DNA of 64,000 bases from Haplosporangium gracile (lineage: Eukaryota; Mortierellomycota; Mortierellomycetes; Mortierellales; Mortierellaceae): NCBI GenBank assembly GCA_015499985.1, contig JAAAUF010000073.1, forward strand, positions 5,248 through 69,247, written 5' to 3'. Every line of letters starts with the position of its first letter. The first letter of the stretch is position 1. The notes beneath the pieces were generated by a model, which searched no databases, was not told where the DNA came from, and was given only the letters and a program-made list of their open reading frames with translations. The position numbers and the translations under genes were made by a program. Positions 26,358 through 39,651 of this stretch are shown piece after piece.

Positions 26358-27547
26358 CAATCCCTCATCACACTTTTCGTACACAAACAGAAACAAAACG
26401 GCAAGGGGTTGAAAGAGTGAGGAGGAAGCCTTCCTTCCCTCCCTTCCATCCTACGTACTCTTCCCCTCTCCCATCTTTCAATTTGTTTTCTTAAGGTAGA
26501 CAGGGCTGATGCTCGTTGCTGTGATCGTGCTCGTCTGCTTGGTCTTTCTCCCATCGGTTTGTCTCCCTATAACCGACTCGTATCCTTCCTACCCCTATTC
26601 CAGGCAAGGATAGAATAACTTAGCCTCCTTCTTCCTTTCCAGCAACCACTGACCGCCCCTACTTACGGGATTCACCTCCCCCCGGCAGTGGTACAAAAGC
26701 TAAAGAAGTTTCTAGTCCCACTACAACCACCCTCATCCTCGATTCCTTCTGCTCATCCTCCTCTATGTCCTCTCTCAGGCTTCCCGCTGTTTTTATATTC
26801 CTTCTCTCTCCATAAACGGGTGGTTTTCACGCGCATTCCTATTTTACATTCCTAGCCTGCTTCCCTCACCCTGCCTTTCCTTGCCCAAATAAAAAAAAAA
26901 ACCACCCATTTCTTGCGATGGCAACCATCATCGGACAGAATTACATTCGAGGCGTTTTTTTATATTTAAACCTACAGTACCTCCTTTGTTTTCTTACCGT
27001 CTTCTTTGCTGTCTCCTTTTGGATACCAAAGGTTATGGATTAATGTGCGTGAGTGGGTGTGTGCGTGTGTTTGTGTGTATTTGTATGTGTGCGTGTGTGT
27101 GCTCGAACCCACGACCCTTCCCCTTGATCTGGACATACAATCTTACATGTACTGTGAGGGTACACACCAAGGGAAGTCTAAAACCAAATGATGGTTAAAA
27201 ATAACGCAAAAGGCTGGACGAGGAGGACAAAGCCCTGGAACGACATGGACGGAAACGCAAGGAAAGGGGGAAAGGGAAGGGTAAAGACCGAAAGAGGGAA
27301 AAAAGCAACAAGGAAAAAAAAAAAAAAAAGGCTCTCTGATGCTTAGTGATCGACAGTTATCTCCAAGATCAGGCTCGGAGCGAGGCATAGGAGACAGAAA
27401 AGCCAAAAGTGAAACGGAAAAGAAGGAAAAAAAAGGGAGGGAAAACAGGAAGCGAGACGGATAGGGTAAGTAAGACAGGATAAGGCAGGGCAAGGCAGGG
27501 CAAGGGAAAAAAAGGGTTGGGAAGGGGCGAATGCGCTTGTGCTTTTG

Positions 27548-27581
27548 TGCTTCGTGCTTCGTGCTTCGTGCTTCATGCTTA
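27548..27581 (+). repeat. GTGCTTC heptamer repeat
   Basis: About five tandem copies of the 7-base unit GTGCTTC with single-base variants in the outer copies. Confidence 0.85.
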
Positions 27582-30500
27582 GATTAGCAATGGCAGGGGT
27601 AACAACAATGGCGCATCGCCATGATGAGCACACACGCACTCTACCATAAAAGAAAGGACGATTATTGTTCTTTCAGGAACTTACGCGGAGTGAATTGAGA
27701 GGGCCCATGTAACTCTCTGGGAAAGTAAAAGGCACTGCTCACTCTATTCAATCTATCAGCCACACCTTCGTTAACATGGACCCACAAGAGTAATAAGGAT
27801 GAAAGAGGACGAGAGCGCGAGCCCAGATCACAAAAAGGTCAGGGGACAGGGGAAGCAGGGGTAAAAGGGAAAAAAGGGAATAGGGCCCAAAATAAAATGG
27901 AGTTAAACAAAAGAGGACCCGCGTTTTGAATAGTCTCCGAAGGTACACATCTCATGCGTCCTAAAGGATAACCCCCTTATTTTCTTTGCTTCTTTCCTCG
28001 TCCATTCGTTTCCTTGTATCCATTTCGCATGCCCCTTTTATACAACGTATTCGTATCCATTGACATCATGTTGTTGCCAAACGGTTATCCAGGAGAATAG
28101 ACAGACTGTATAATGGTCTATACGTTTATGAATTGGGTTTGTGAGGATACAAACCTCCTTACCACTATCTATTGGCCCCATAAAACTCTTCCTTTGATTG
28201 ACAAAATGGGTGAGTAAGGAAAAAGCTCTCACTTTTTTGGGGGTAGCAAGACAAGACGAAGCTGCTTTGGTTTGTTGTCGTTGTTATTGTTGTCACCCCG
28301 AACCCTAAAATATTTCCTTGTGCAACCTATTTGGCGGCAGGTGGAGAAAAGAATATCTCATTTCAACCTGGGTCACTCCAGAGTACTTTATTTTCCCTTC
28401 TTTCTTCGACGTAAGAACTGGTCCTTGAATAGCCCCGCAATGATGCCCGAACAGCAGCATCCTTATCCAGTTGAGTATATAAAATTTGACTATCTATGTT
28501 CGTTTCATATCTCTTCTTCATGAAAAGCTATATGATTCATAAGTCATTGATGGGATGGAATGATATTCTTTTCTCGTCGACCGTTGTAACGTCTTCATGA
28601 GAAAAGGAGACAAGAAAAACTGAAAAGGATAGGAAAAAATATCTGTATTGTTTGTTGGGTCTGTGGAAATAACGGATAATGCGCACGTCTGACAAAGGTC
28701 ATCTGTTGTGGGGGGTTGGCCTAGCAATGCGCAGGAGGGTGAAGGGGACGAAGGTTCGATGGAGACGAGGGGCGTAGTCATTTTCTTCTTCTTGTGTTCA
28801 GGTGACAAAGCCTATTGCTCTATTATGCGATCTATCTGTTGATTGAGAGAGTATGGATTGGCCATTCATTACTTTCTATTCTGTCGATTCATTTTACTTC
28901 TCGGACAAAGTTAGACCCTATGGCCTTCAGTTACGAATGCTCGTGGCTCAACCTTGTGGGGTTAATAATAATAACAACGAGGAAAGCAATGGTGTAACGG
29001 ATATCCAGTAGGAACGGCAATGGACAATGGTGATGCTGGGTGGTCGTTGCTCTACTATCTATACACCGTAGTGTTCCTGTCCATCTTTTTTTTTTTTTTT
29101 GCCGCTGCCTTTATTATTATTTTTCATCCTCGCTCTTCTTTCGTTTACACTTTTCTTCCCTTTATTATTTTTACTTGTACACACGTTACATCCTTTCCAG
29201 TTAAACACACGGACTCCTCAACCCCTCCTTCCCTCTTCCCTCTTCCCTCTTCCTTCTTCCTTCTTCCTTACCCCTCTCCTTCCCCTTCCTCATTCTCGCT
29301 CTCGCTTATCCTTTGCATCATCGGCAAGAGATTTAGAGATTTCCCTCGACACACACACACGCACTTCTTTTTTGTCCTTCCTCCCCTCCTTTACCCTTTC
29401 TTTCCCTCCGTTCTTCACCTTGTCTTCCTTCCCTTCCCTCTCCTTCCCTTCCCTCTCCTTCCCTCCCTCAATCCTATCCCTTCAATTGTCGTTCCTTCCC
29501 TTCCCTTCCTGTCTCTTCTCTTTCATCCCCCAACTCCTCTCCTCCTTGTCCTTGTTCCTTATAATTACTCTCTTTCTCCTTTTGTTGCTTTCTGATACAC
29601 ATATTGCTCCAATCTACGATCAAACACGACTAACAAACATAACCAATAAACACGACCAACAAACACGTACAAAACACACGCCCATAGACGTCTTTTCCCT
29701 TTTCCTTTCCCTTTTCCTATTCTTTTTCTTTTTCTTTTTCTTTTCCTTTTTCTTTTCCCTCCCCTCTCCTCTCTCTGCCCTTCCCGTTCCTCGCGCTTCG
29801 CGCTCCTGCACTCGACAACCTTTTGTTTTCCCTTTTTTTGTCTTTGATCTATCATAACAATTGTCATTGCGGCACGTTGCAAATCAATTGTTTTTGCTCT
29901 GTTCTTTAGTTTCTTACCACGGATCAACAGGAGCCGGGGATAGAAAAAAAAAGAAAAAACAAAAAACAAAGGCGCAGAAGTCAGAGTATTCGATTTGTCT
30001 TACCGACCTCTCGACACTTCTCTCGTTTTTCCTATATACACTTTCACCTCGCCTACGCAAAACCGCGGTGTTGGGACAAAAACAAACAGGCGTTCTTTTT
30101 TGACTGGTCGTCTCTTGTACTTCTTCCTATTTCTCTTCATCATTGTCCACGTTTCAGTTACCTCACCTTCCTATCTCCTTTTCCCTCTCCTTGTTTCTTT
30201 TAACCCATTCCCCTGTCAAGATACTACAAAGACAACAAGGTAAACAAGACATGGATATCTAATCTGTTGTTGTTTGTTTTGCTGTTTTTTTTCTCTTGTT
30301 ATCCATTCATTTGAATAACAACAATATATTTCAGGATTTAAATCCCTGTTTTTTGGTGTACCGGATATGTTTAATTGCTGTGTTTGGACATTTTGCTGAT
30401 AGTGATGATGCCGTTGTCCTTGTGTCCGTTTATTGATTTGCCCCTTTTTGAGTTGGGTCCAACGAAGGGACAGAGACGCTCTCAGTCAATCCAAAAAAAA

Positions 30501-33271
30501 GAAGAAAAAAATCGACCTGCCTTTGTAACGTTTACTTTCCTGCCCACATACACACCGCATCATACCCCTCGCTCCCTCCCCCTTTTTTTCCTCTCCAGTT
30601 TTCTCGGAGTCAAAAATTCAATTGCGTATTTTCATATTCCTCTTTTTTTTCTACATTTACGGTAATAGCGGCAATCCGGCAAAGAACACAGCACAAAAAG
30701 AACGATATAATAGACAAACAAAAAAAGAGAACAAGAATGAAAGCGAGAGAAAGAAGGCAAGCAAGCAAGTGAGAGAAAAGGCGTTGAAGTGACCTTCATT
30801 CATTGCCACACGGCATGAACATTGCTCCCCCTTTTTTTTTCTTTTGTCTTCGGCAAACATTGCTTAACCCAGTTTTCATTCATTTTTCAACAGACGACGT
30901 ATTCACAGATCCAACTGAAAGAAGCAATGTTCAATGGTTATTGTCCTCCCTGGCATTGGGGTGTAAGGGTTTTCACCCTTGATGTTTAATTTTCCTTCTC
31001 CTGGTTACTCCTCGTCTTCCTCCTTGCTCAGCTCTGACATGACAAGCACGACACACATACATACACACACAAACACGTCTCCTGACTGACAAAATCCTCC
31101 TGAAGTCCCTTTTTTTGTTTGTTGTTGATCATGGTGTTGTGCCTATTTTTTAACTAGTAATTGCAACTGTAATTGAATTGAAATGAACCGCCCATCAGGA
31201 TCTCCTTTTTCAACAACAACTATCCCCCTACAGTTGGGAAACAAAAACGGAAGAAACAAGAGTAAAGCTTAATGCAAAGAAAAAAATGGCCCAGCAGGTT
31301 CATTATCGCGACTCGTTTCATTTTCCCTCAGTTTCCCCCCCATTTCTCTTTTCGTTCGCCATTTTTGTCTTTTCCCTCCCTTTTTTTCTGCCCAAAACCG
31401 CGATCATTTGATCCAGGAGGACAACATAAACAACAACGTACTTTGAACATAAGCAAATAAGAGAAACGCAGCGTATGTAAATGGGAATAAGACTGAGAGG
31501 AACAATGAAAGTGAAAGTGAAGGCGGCGAAAAAGAATGAAGCTGTCTACCCTCGAATCCCAAGTAATAAACACAACAACACACATCGTTCAATGATTGTT
31601 CATCCACTTCACCCTTGTTTACTCAATGGGCTTGACCTTTTTTAGTCTTTGCCTTCTCTACATAGTTTTCTTCTATCTTCTCTTCTTCTCCACTGCTCTC
31701 TCTTTCTCTTTTTCACTTCTCCACTTCCTTCCTCCACTTCCCTCACTCCCTCTCTCTTCCTGCGCTTTTCCACTCCTTTTCTTTCTCCTCTTCTCTTCTG
31801 CCTCCTCTTCTCGATCCCCATCTTCTTTATCCCTCTCTGTCCCTGTCTCTCTCATTACCATATCCTTTCCATTTCTCTTTCCATTTCCATTTCCATTTTC
31901 AATTCAAATACTTGCACTCGCTCTCCCACTTCCACTCTCTTCTCTTCTTTCTCTTCATATTGTCGTCGAGGATCGGCTATCTCCTTTCATTTTCTTTTGC
32001 TCCATGTATGTCAACTTCTGGGGAGGGTTCTCGCCCTTTACCTTTTCTCTATCTACGCTATTGTCTTGTTGTCCCTTCCTCCTCTCTCTCCTCATTCCGT
32101 CTCCTGATAAATCTGTTCATGCACGCTGGAAAAGAACGAAAGAAAAAAAAAAGTACCCAGGTTCTAGGATCCGAGATTCGTACAATCCTTTCCCTCTCTT
32201 CTCTTCTCTTTCCTTTCTTTTCTTTTCTTTCTTTCCCTCCACACACCACCCACTCCCATACACATACATACTCCCACTCTCGCATTCTTTCTTCAACTCC
32301 TTTTTGGTACTCTTCTTTTCTCTTTCCTTATTTTTGCTTCGCCAGCAATCGTCATCATCACTATTGACCGTCATCCGCCTCCACCTCTCCCGTTCCCTAT
32401 TTTTTTCTTTCTCTTTTTCCTCTGCGGACCTGTCAATGAACTAACTTAGCTTTGTTTGTTTTCTTCTCCTACGCTTTCTTTCACCCTCACTTTCACTCAC
32501 TCTCCGCTCAACCATTCCCTTACTGTCTCCATCTTTGTTCAAAATATAAAATCCGATATTCACTTCCACGGTTGCGTCCGCGTCCAACCTTCCATTTTCT
32601 TTTTTAAAATCCTCTCGCACATTTTCTTCCCAACCCCAACTCCCTTTTTTTTTTTTTTTTTTTTTTTTCCTCTTTTTTAACCCCCTAAACCAGTTTAAGA
32701 GTATCGGAACTTTTAAGGTGCGTAATTGTCAAAGAGTGAGAAAGAGGGAGATACACCGAACAGGGAATAAGGGTGTTGCGTGTGTGTGAGAGAGAGATAG
32801 GAACAAGGGGGTGTTTTGGGGGATTTGATAAAGTGAGGAAAAGGAGGGAGAGAAACTGAATACTAAAAAAAAAGCTGTGGGAAACAGGACAACACCCTAT
32901 GTGACAACAGAAGCCACCCGCGCTCTTTTCATCCACCTTTTCAAGCGACTGATCCAAAACGATTGCTTGGTTAGTGGGCGCGTTCGTGATTCTCTGTTTT
33001 TAACGCGTCCTTTTTCGTGTTTCTTCTCTTTTCTCCCATGATATTGTGTAGGACAACGTAACCTCCGGGAGGCAGCTCTCCATATATATATTTTTTCTTT
33101 TTTTTGCATCAAGAGCGTTGAACACACAACTTTACCCCAAGTCACCAACGGCAGCAACACACGCTTCTACTCGCCACATCCCACCCACGCCCTTATTGAA
33201 ACCAGACACAGAGACAAAGACAACCTTGATCGTTCGTCTCACGCTATCCCTTTTTTTCTTGTATAATAACC

Positions 33272-36200
33272 ATGACGACTGCCTCAGCGCCACTCTCGGC
33301 TTCTTCTGTCAACTCTATGGGTTCCCCGATCCCTCAACACGGCCATATGGTCTACAGCGGGCGCCACAACAATAGCAACAACAACAACAGTAACAGAAAC
33401 TCATATCACAATCTATCTGGCTCTGCACCCAACTCTCCCACACTCCCCCACCAACAATATAACCAACATAGTCATCATCACCAGCAACACCACCACAGCC
33501 ACCATAGCCAATATAACCACGGCAGCAGTAGTCAACGCCACAGCAACTCTTCGTCGTCGTATACGAGTATGCCGCCACAAGGCAGTGAGCCCCGGCGGAC
33601 GTCAGCGCCAGCAGGTGGTTTGTCATCGTCCTATCCAACATCATTGGGGCTCCTTCCAAGGGACCGCTCGGTCGAGCCACGCATGATGACCGGTCAAGCA
33701 CAGACCAATAACAACAACAGCCAGTACCCGCCAACACCTGCATCTTATAACGCTCAACCCCCACATTACTCCAACCAGCCCGGATCGCGGTCCAGCTGGG
33801 CTGGTTACAGCAGCAGCAGCAGAGAAGAACAGGAGTCTAGTTTTTCTTTGACGTCTTCTTCCTCAACAGCAGCAGGGACGACGACTGGAACCCCTTACTT
33901 TCGGAGGAACGTGCACCATGACCCGCAGGATGACTACCATCACTCACCACAGCATGGAACTTATATCCCCCCGTCTTCATCATCATCGGCGATTGGCCAT
34001 CAAGAGTATCGGACCAACAACAACAGTAGCAACAGTCTTGACGACTTGCATCATTCCTACAATAACAACAGCAACAACTATCATTACAAACGTGAGGGCT
34101 CCTTCTCATCATTGGACTATCACTATCAGAGCTCGTCTGGTCAGGATGGCTACTCTGCTGAGCTTTACAACGGCGGAGGACGTGGAGGTGAATACGAGTC
34201 CGGTGCGGCAGCAGCAGCCAGCAATGGTGGCAGTGGCGGTGAAGGCGGCGAAGGCGGTGGTTGTAGTGGTGGCAAGCATCGCAACAACTCCGTTTCTAGT
34301 CAATCAAGCACGTCGTCCCTCTCACACTATCACCCTCATTTGAGCGGGAACAAGCATCCTTGCAAGTTTCCGACCTGCGGCTGGAGCTTCAAGCGGTATG
34401 AGCATCTGAAACGACATATGCTTGTCCATACCAAAGAACGGGCCTTTGTCTGCGATTACTATGGCTGTGAGAAGTCGTTCAGTCGGTCCGACAACTTTTC
34501 GGCACACTTGAGGACTCATTCCAAAAAGTCGGCGGCGGCAGCAGCAGCAGCAGCGGCGGGGACGACGACTGCTCATATCAGGCGGTTTGAGAGGCAGCAA
34601 CAGCAGATGGCAGCATCGGCAACAGCAGCAGGAGGAGGAGGAGGAGAGTCGATGATGATTGACCCGATCCGGACCAACTTTCCAAACAGCTCGACGTCGG
34701 CTTTGGTGTCTTCGGGACCCTTGAGTGATACGCCTTCAGATAGAAGGGGTGGTTCTGGAGGTGGGGCTGATTATGCGCATCATCGTCATAGTATTGCCGG
34801 GTACCCTAGTTACTCTGGTGGATCCCGATCACCGTTACAGACGCAGAACATTAATTCTTATGGTTTCCCTACTCCTGGTAAGTCGTTAGGGCTAGGCCAA
34901 TGATCCCTTGGTTGTTTTAAGAACAATATGTCCAGTGCTAACTTCCTTCCTCCTCCTTTTCCTTAATTAGTGACGAACCATGGGCCCAGCAGCGCAACAA
35001 CAAGATCAGCCAGGGACTCGTACTGTGGTCCATCCTCTGCCACTTCAGACGACCCAATTCCAGACTACGATCAACAGCAACAGCAACCAAAATCCGAAAC
35101 ATCGTCGTCGTCAGTCTTTCCGTTCGGATTTCCTTCAGGGCAACAACAACAACAACAGCAGCAGCAACACCAACAGCAGTACCACAAACGGAACCCATCC
35201 TCTGGCATGCATCCTCTGGACTCTCCTACTACCCCAACCACGGCAACAGCACCTACGAATCCTTCTCCAGGCATAACTGGTGCAGTGGAAGGGATTGTGC
35301 CCAAATTCGACGCCGTCAAGCTGGATCTCAAATCTGTCACCAACCATCCCGAAAATTCATCTTCCTCTCAGCGGCAGTACCAGAGCTATCACCACCATCA
35401 GCAGTACCAGCAGCAGAGAGGATTCTCGAGCCCGGGGGCCGAGGATGATGTCGAGTTCAAGAGATCGGCTTCAGTCCGGAATGGGTCACTAAATCCGTAC
35501 CCGTATCACCACCATGAGCGTCAACATCATCAACACCGGTACAGCAGCGGCAGCATCCATTCTGGGTTCAAATCTGAAGAGTATGATGAAGATCAACATC
35601 CTTCTCGGCGACGTGAGTCCAGTCCAGGTGCAGGTCGTGAGCATGATGAAGATGGTCGACATTACGAAGAGTTAGCGTCATCGGATACTGCCACGAGGTA
35701 CGAGCACCCGAACCCGAACCCCAATGGCGAATCTCCCGTTTTGGCTCATCGTGCCGTACATCCTACCGGAGATGATGAGATGGAGACTAGTAGCAGAGGC
35801 GTCAAGTATGGGCAGCAGCAGTCGTTGTCGATAAACTTTCCGGCATCGATCTCGTCACACTTTGCGCTCGCCAGCAGCAGTGGCAACAATAAGGCCAACT
35901 CCTCGCGTCAAGGTTCTCCAGTCATGGGCGATATTCATGAAGGTCCGTTGAAGAGCAGTGATGGGCTTGGTTTGTCATCATCATCTCCCAACTCGTCGCT
36001 CGTCTCTGCAGACAGACGACCATCCTCTTCATCGGCAATTCACATGTCGGGGTCATACCAGCATTTGAACGGATCCGTCTCGCCCCCTAGGAGCAACTCG
36101 GACAGTTATTCGGGATCGGTACCCATGGACGAGGACGGTAAACCGTTGCATCCACAACTCCGTCACCATTCGGGATATCACCACTCCCAGCATCACGGAG

Positions 36201-37047
36201 GAGGAGGAGGGTATGCTGATTATGACCGTGTTGGCGGGCACCCAGTTTTGCCTCGCATGCAGTATGCGTCTTCTTCGTCGTCGTATAATCCATACCAGGG
36301 CCAAGGGGGACATCATCCGCAGCAGCAGTATCATAATGGACCGTCATCGTCGTCGACTTCGTCCACGAATGGAGGCGGCTACTCGAGTCATCATCATCAC
36401 CAGTACCCCCCATACCACTCACAACAACAGCAGCAGTTGCAGTACCCAATGGAAGAGTCCGGATCGTACCACCATGGCCACCCCGGTCACCACAGTCACT
36501 CTAACCACCACCATCATGGCATGCCTCCAATGCCTACTTGTAGCTCCTCTTCCTCCCATGTCCAACAACAGCAGCAATCGCAACCCCTACTACAGCCACC
36601 ACAAAGAATCATAAGTTCTGGTAGTGAGTCTGTAAACGGCGCGATGGGAGGAGGATCAGCAGGAGGAGGACGAGTGAGGGGTATGACTTCGTCGGCCAAG
36701 AACCACTGCTGCCCGGTCTCGGGGTGTATGAAACGGTTCAAGCGGTTGGAGCATCTGAAGCGCCATACAAAGACACATACCCTTGAACGACCCTTTGTCT
36801 GTTCGACTGCTGGATGTAACAAGCGGTTCTCGCGTTCTGATAACCTTTGTAAGTATTCTGCTTTAATGTCACACTGCTATTTTATTTTGATGGCGACTTT
36901 TGTTTTTTTTTTTGTGTATCCGATAATGGTTTGCTAATTAACATTGTGTTTTGTTTTGTTTTGTTTATATTAATATTAGCACAACACATCAAGACGCATC
37001 AGCGCCAGTTGATGAGCAAGATCCACTGGAAGCAGCGATCCATGTAA
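33272..37047 (+). CDS. Transcription factor with two separate C2H2 zinc-finger pairs
   Basis: Three exons, 33272-34877, 34971-36848 and 36980-37047, all phase 1, give 1,183 residues. Pair 1 (about 364-416) begins [12 protein letters not shown], with YEHLKRH and [14 protein letters not shown]. Pair 2 (about 1116-1168) begins [12 protein letters not shown], with LEHLKRH and FSRSDNLSQHIKTH; its last finger is completed by exon 3. Both use C-x4-C spacing and a seven-residue linker, resembling the Msn2/SteA class of fungal stress and development regulators. The rest is low complexity: Asn/Ser/His/Gln-rich, with an Ala run (about 427-435) and Gln runs (about 590-605). This suggests a nuclear DNA-binding protein with disordered activation regions. 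The ATG lies in an AACC-ATG context. Targets are unknown. Confidence 0.9.
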
Positions 37048-37666
37048 AAACAACAACATCAATCATCTACAACAAAACTTACGTACACAGTCTCGCGTCC
37101 GAGACGCGTCTTTTCGTTAGTATTTTTTCTTTATTTTTTTTTTCCTTCTTCTTGTTTTGGTTCTTTTCGCGCACCTGTAACTATAGTCTCTCTTTTTTGC
37201 TTTTGCTATCTCCTATTGTCCGTATCGTTTTTCTCTATCTTTTTTTTTTTTTTTTTTTTGGTTGCTTTGTACTCATATCCCATACTCAAACCTTTTGCTA
37301 CCTCACATCTACTTTCGTAATAAACCCCAGCTACTCCTGCGCCTTTTTAATAAACGATTTTATGCTCAAAGCAAAGTTTATTCCTTCAAGTCGGTTGATA
37401 ATAGATGGTGGATGTTGGAGGGTGGATGGTAGATGGTAGATGGAGAGCAGAAAAGTGAGGTTGTCGAGAACACGCAAGGAATCAAAAAGCCATCTATTTA
37501 CGTTGGGCTTTTGATGTCAATGCTCAACCGCGACTGTATCTAGAGCGTTCCGGAGAATTTGATCCGCCAAGTCCTATCCATGATAGACGAGCGGAAGAAA
37601 GAGAAAAGCGCAGCGTCAGAAAGCGGTACAAAGTCATTGAATACATGCGTGATATCTAAATAAAAG
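37048..37666. other. Convergent intergenic region
   Basis: Shared 3' region of the zinc-finger gene (plus) and the J-domain gene (minus). It holds the plus-strand AATAAA signals and T-runs (37240-37259). Confidence 0.6.
37319..37352 (+). terminator. Poly(A) signals of the zinc-finger gene
   Basis: AATAAA at 37319-37324 and a second AATAAA near 37348, about 270-300 bases after the stop codon, in a T-rich 3' region. Confidence 0.5.
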
Positions 37667-39651
37667 TCAGTTAGACTTACTCTCGCCATTTCCCATTTGT
37701 GGGTGGAAGAGATCCGGTTCGCCTTCATTATCGTCGAAATAATCTCTGCGCTCTCGTGTCATGCCTGCATAACGCCCAGTTCCACTTCCACTTCCAGCTG
37801 TAGCTCCTCGTCCGCCGCTGCCACTTTGTTGTCGAGATCGCCGATGCTCTGACAAGGTCTCGTACATGATCTCGTCATCGTCATCATCATCCAAAAACAC
37901 CGTCTCTGTCCTGTTAGGACGAACTGCTGATGATGTTGTCCTTCGGTACTGGTCCCAATCTCGACTCGACCTTCGCGCAGAAGAGGAGTCAGCTCCCTCA
38001 CCCCTACTACCAAGCCGGTATCCGCCCGAGGAACCGCCGCCACCGGCAATATTAGAGCTCCTGCCGCCGCGGTCACGACTGCTACTAGAGCGCCTTTGAG
38101 TGTCGTCATCGTCGTCAAGGATGATAATCGGTTGCTGTCCATCAGTGCCCTGCTCCAGCCTGACCGTCGGCTGTGCTTGCCCCTCGATCGCAGTAGCAAC
38201 GCCATTGATAAACGTCTCTCGAGTCCCGTCAGACTTATCAACCGTCGTCGTCGTGATACCCTGTGCATCGGTTACCTCGGTCACCGTTGTCCGTTTCCCG
38301 TTCACAATCGTCGTTCTTGTTGATGTCCGACTGCCACCACCTCCCATCGATGATGATGAAGAAGACGACGATGTTGTAAACCCTCCTCCTCTACCACCAC
38401 TGGATCCAAAGTTGGTAAACGGACTAGACCTCGATCCAGTTCCTGACCACTGTGACTGCGACTGTGTTTGGGTCGAGTTGGCGAACGGAGAGGTCGAAAA
38501 CAACGTCGGTCTCTGTTGTTGCTGCTGCTGTTGTTGTCCACCGTGGCGAAAAGGGTCCTGATCTCCAAAAGCCGATCTAAAAAACGCATCATGATGGTGT
38601 TGATGGAATCCATGATCGTGCATGAAATCTGGTGGGAAACCCGGTCCATGTCCGCGTGGGAACCCGCCGCCACCACCGCCAAACATCGATCCCATATGTT
38701 GGTCGAACAGGTTGCGCATATGTTGGTGCTGGTGATCTGCGAAAAAGGCTTGATCTATTAAAACGTGAAGGAAAGCGTGAGGTAGGATAACAAAGAGTCA
38801 GTTTCGATTGATGCTGTTCAGCCATGTCTCCAGAGTTTATGTATCCCACTCCTTTGTGTTGACCATTGCTCATCAACAGACGCTAAGAGTGTGCCCTCCC
38901 GAAACATGGCGGCAAATATAAAAACTAATGCGCCAAGAATAAAAGGTAAGGAAATTTCGAGAATAAAAAAAAATAATCACACGTAATTCACCTCCAGAAA
39001 AGATATCGTGCAAAGTGGCGTGGTTGCCTCCATAGACACTCCCAATGGAATACGGTTGCTGTGATGTAGTAAAAGAAGGAGGCGAAGATGATGAGGCTGA
39101 GAAAAACCCACCATGAAAACCATCGGCACCCGCTGGGACACCAAAGGACGAAAAGAAAGGTGAGTCAAATCCGAATCCAAAGCCCTGAGGACGTCCACGA
39201 GCTTGTGCTCCTCCTTGCGGGAAGAATCCTGAAAGGTCCGGTTGTGGGCTGGGATCGCCTCCTGCCTTGACGCCCTCGTATCCGTATCGATCATACAGTT
39301 CCCGCTTCTCGTCTACAAGAACGTACAAGGGTATTTTAAGAAAAAGCATTAGTCAAGCAGTCCAAAAGTACGACCTTCCGGATAAAAAACAACAGGAACA
39401 AAAGAAAAAAAAAAAAAGAGCGAGAGCGCTCGAAAAGTACCGTCGAAGAGGACGTCGTAGGCTTCGCTGATGAGTTGAAAGTGCTGAGAGGCTTCTTCCT
39501 TCATGTGCGGCTTCATCTTGTCGGGGTGGAAGAGCAGGGCCTGTTTGCGGTATGCCTTGCGGACGTCTTCCTTGGAGGCGCCTGGCTCGAGGCAGAGGAG
39601 TTCATAGTAGTTGGGCTTGTCGTTCTGCTGGTCTCCGTTGCTGGTGCTCAT
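37667..39651 (-). CDS. J-domain (DnaJ/Hsp40) co-chaperone, DNAJB6-like layout
   Basis: Three exons on the minus strand, 39651-39441, 39312-38992 and 38736-37667, join in frame to 533 residues. The J domain spans about residues 13-81 with the HPD motif at 42-44, in YRKQALLFHPDK, so it should stimulate Hsp70 ATPase. A Gly/Phe-rich part follows (GFGFGFDSPFFSSFGV and a second GGGGGF stretch). After it come a Gln run, a Ser-rich stretch, and a repeat-like Thr/Val segment (TTIVNGKRTTVTEV). There is no zinc-finger domain, so it is type II (class B). Layout and length suggest a client-binding cytosolic or nuclear chaperone. A GTAAGT lies 14 bases before the stop codon. It is divergent from the membrane protein at 40490 and convergent with the zinc-finger gene. 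Confidence 0.9.

Larger units (their letters stand above)
25431..33271. other. Long intergenic region with alternating purine and pyrimidine tracts
   Basis: No convincing gene in about 7.8 kb. 27220-27510 is A/G-rich, 29085-29600 and 29690-29850 are C/T-rich, and 31630-32690 is C/T-rich and leads into the zinc-finger gene at 33272. Long open frames inside the C/T tracts code only Ser/Leu/Phe/Pro and are composition artefacts. GCAT, GTGCTTC and GTGT-type repeats also occur. Confidence 0.55.

Noticed and set aside
27095..27125. GGTTCGAGCAC on the minus strand, like a tRNA B box
   Set aside because: No A box, acceptor stem or anticodon arm at the right distance.
29020..29857. Two overlapping open frames of 191 and 252 codons
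   Set aside because: Overlapping frames of low-complexity Ser/Leu/Phe in a C/T tract; no splice or domain support.
31596..32444. Open frame of 282 codons
   Set aside because: Same composition artefact in a pyrimidine tract before the zinc-finger gene.
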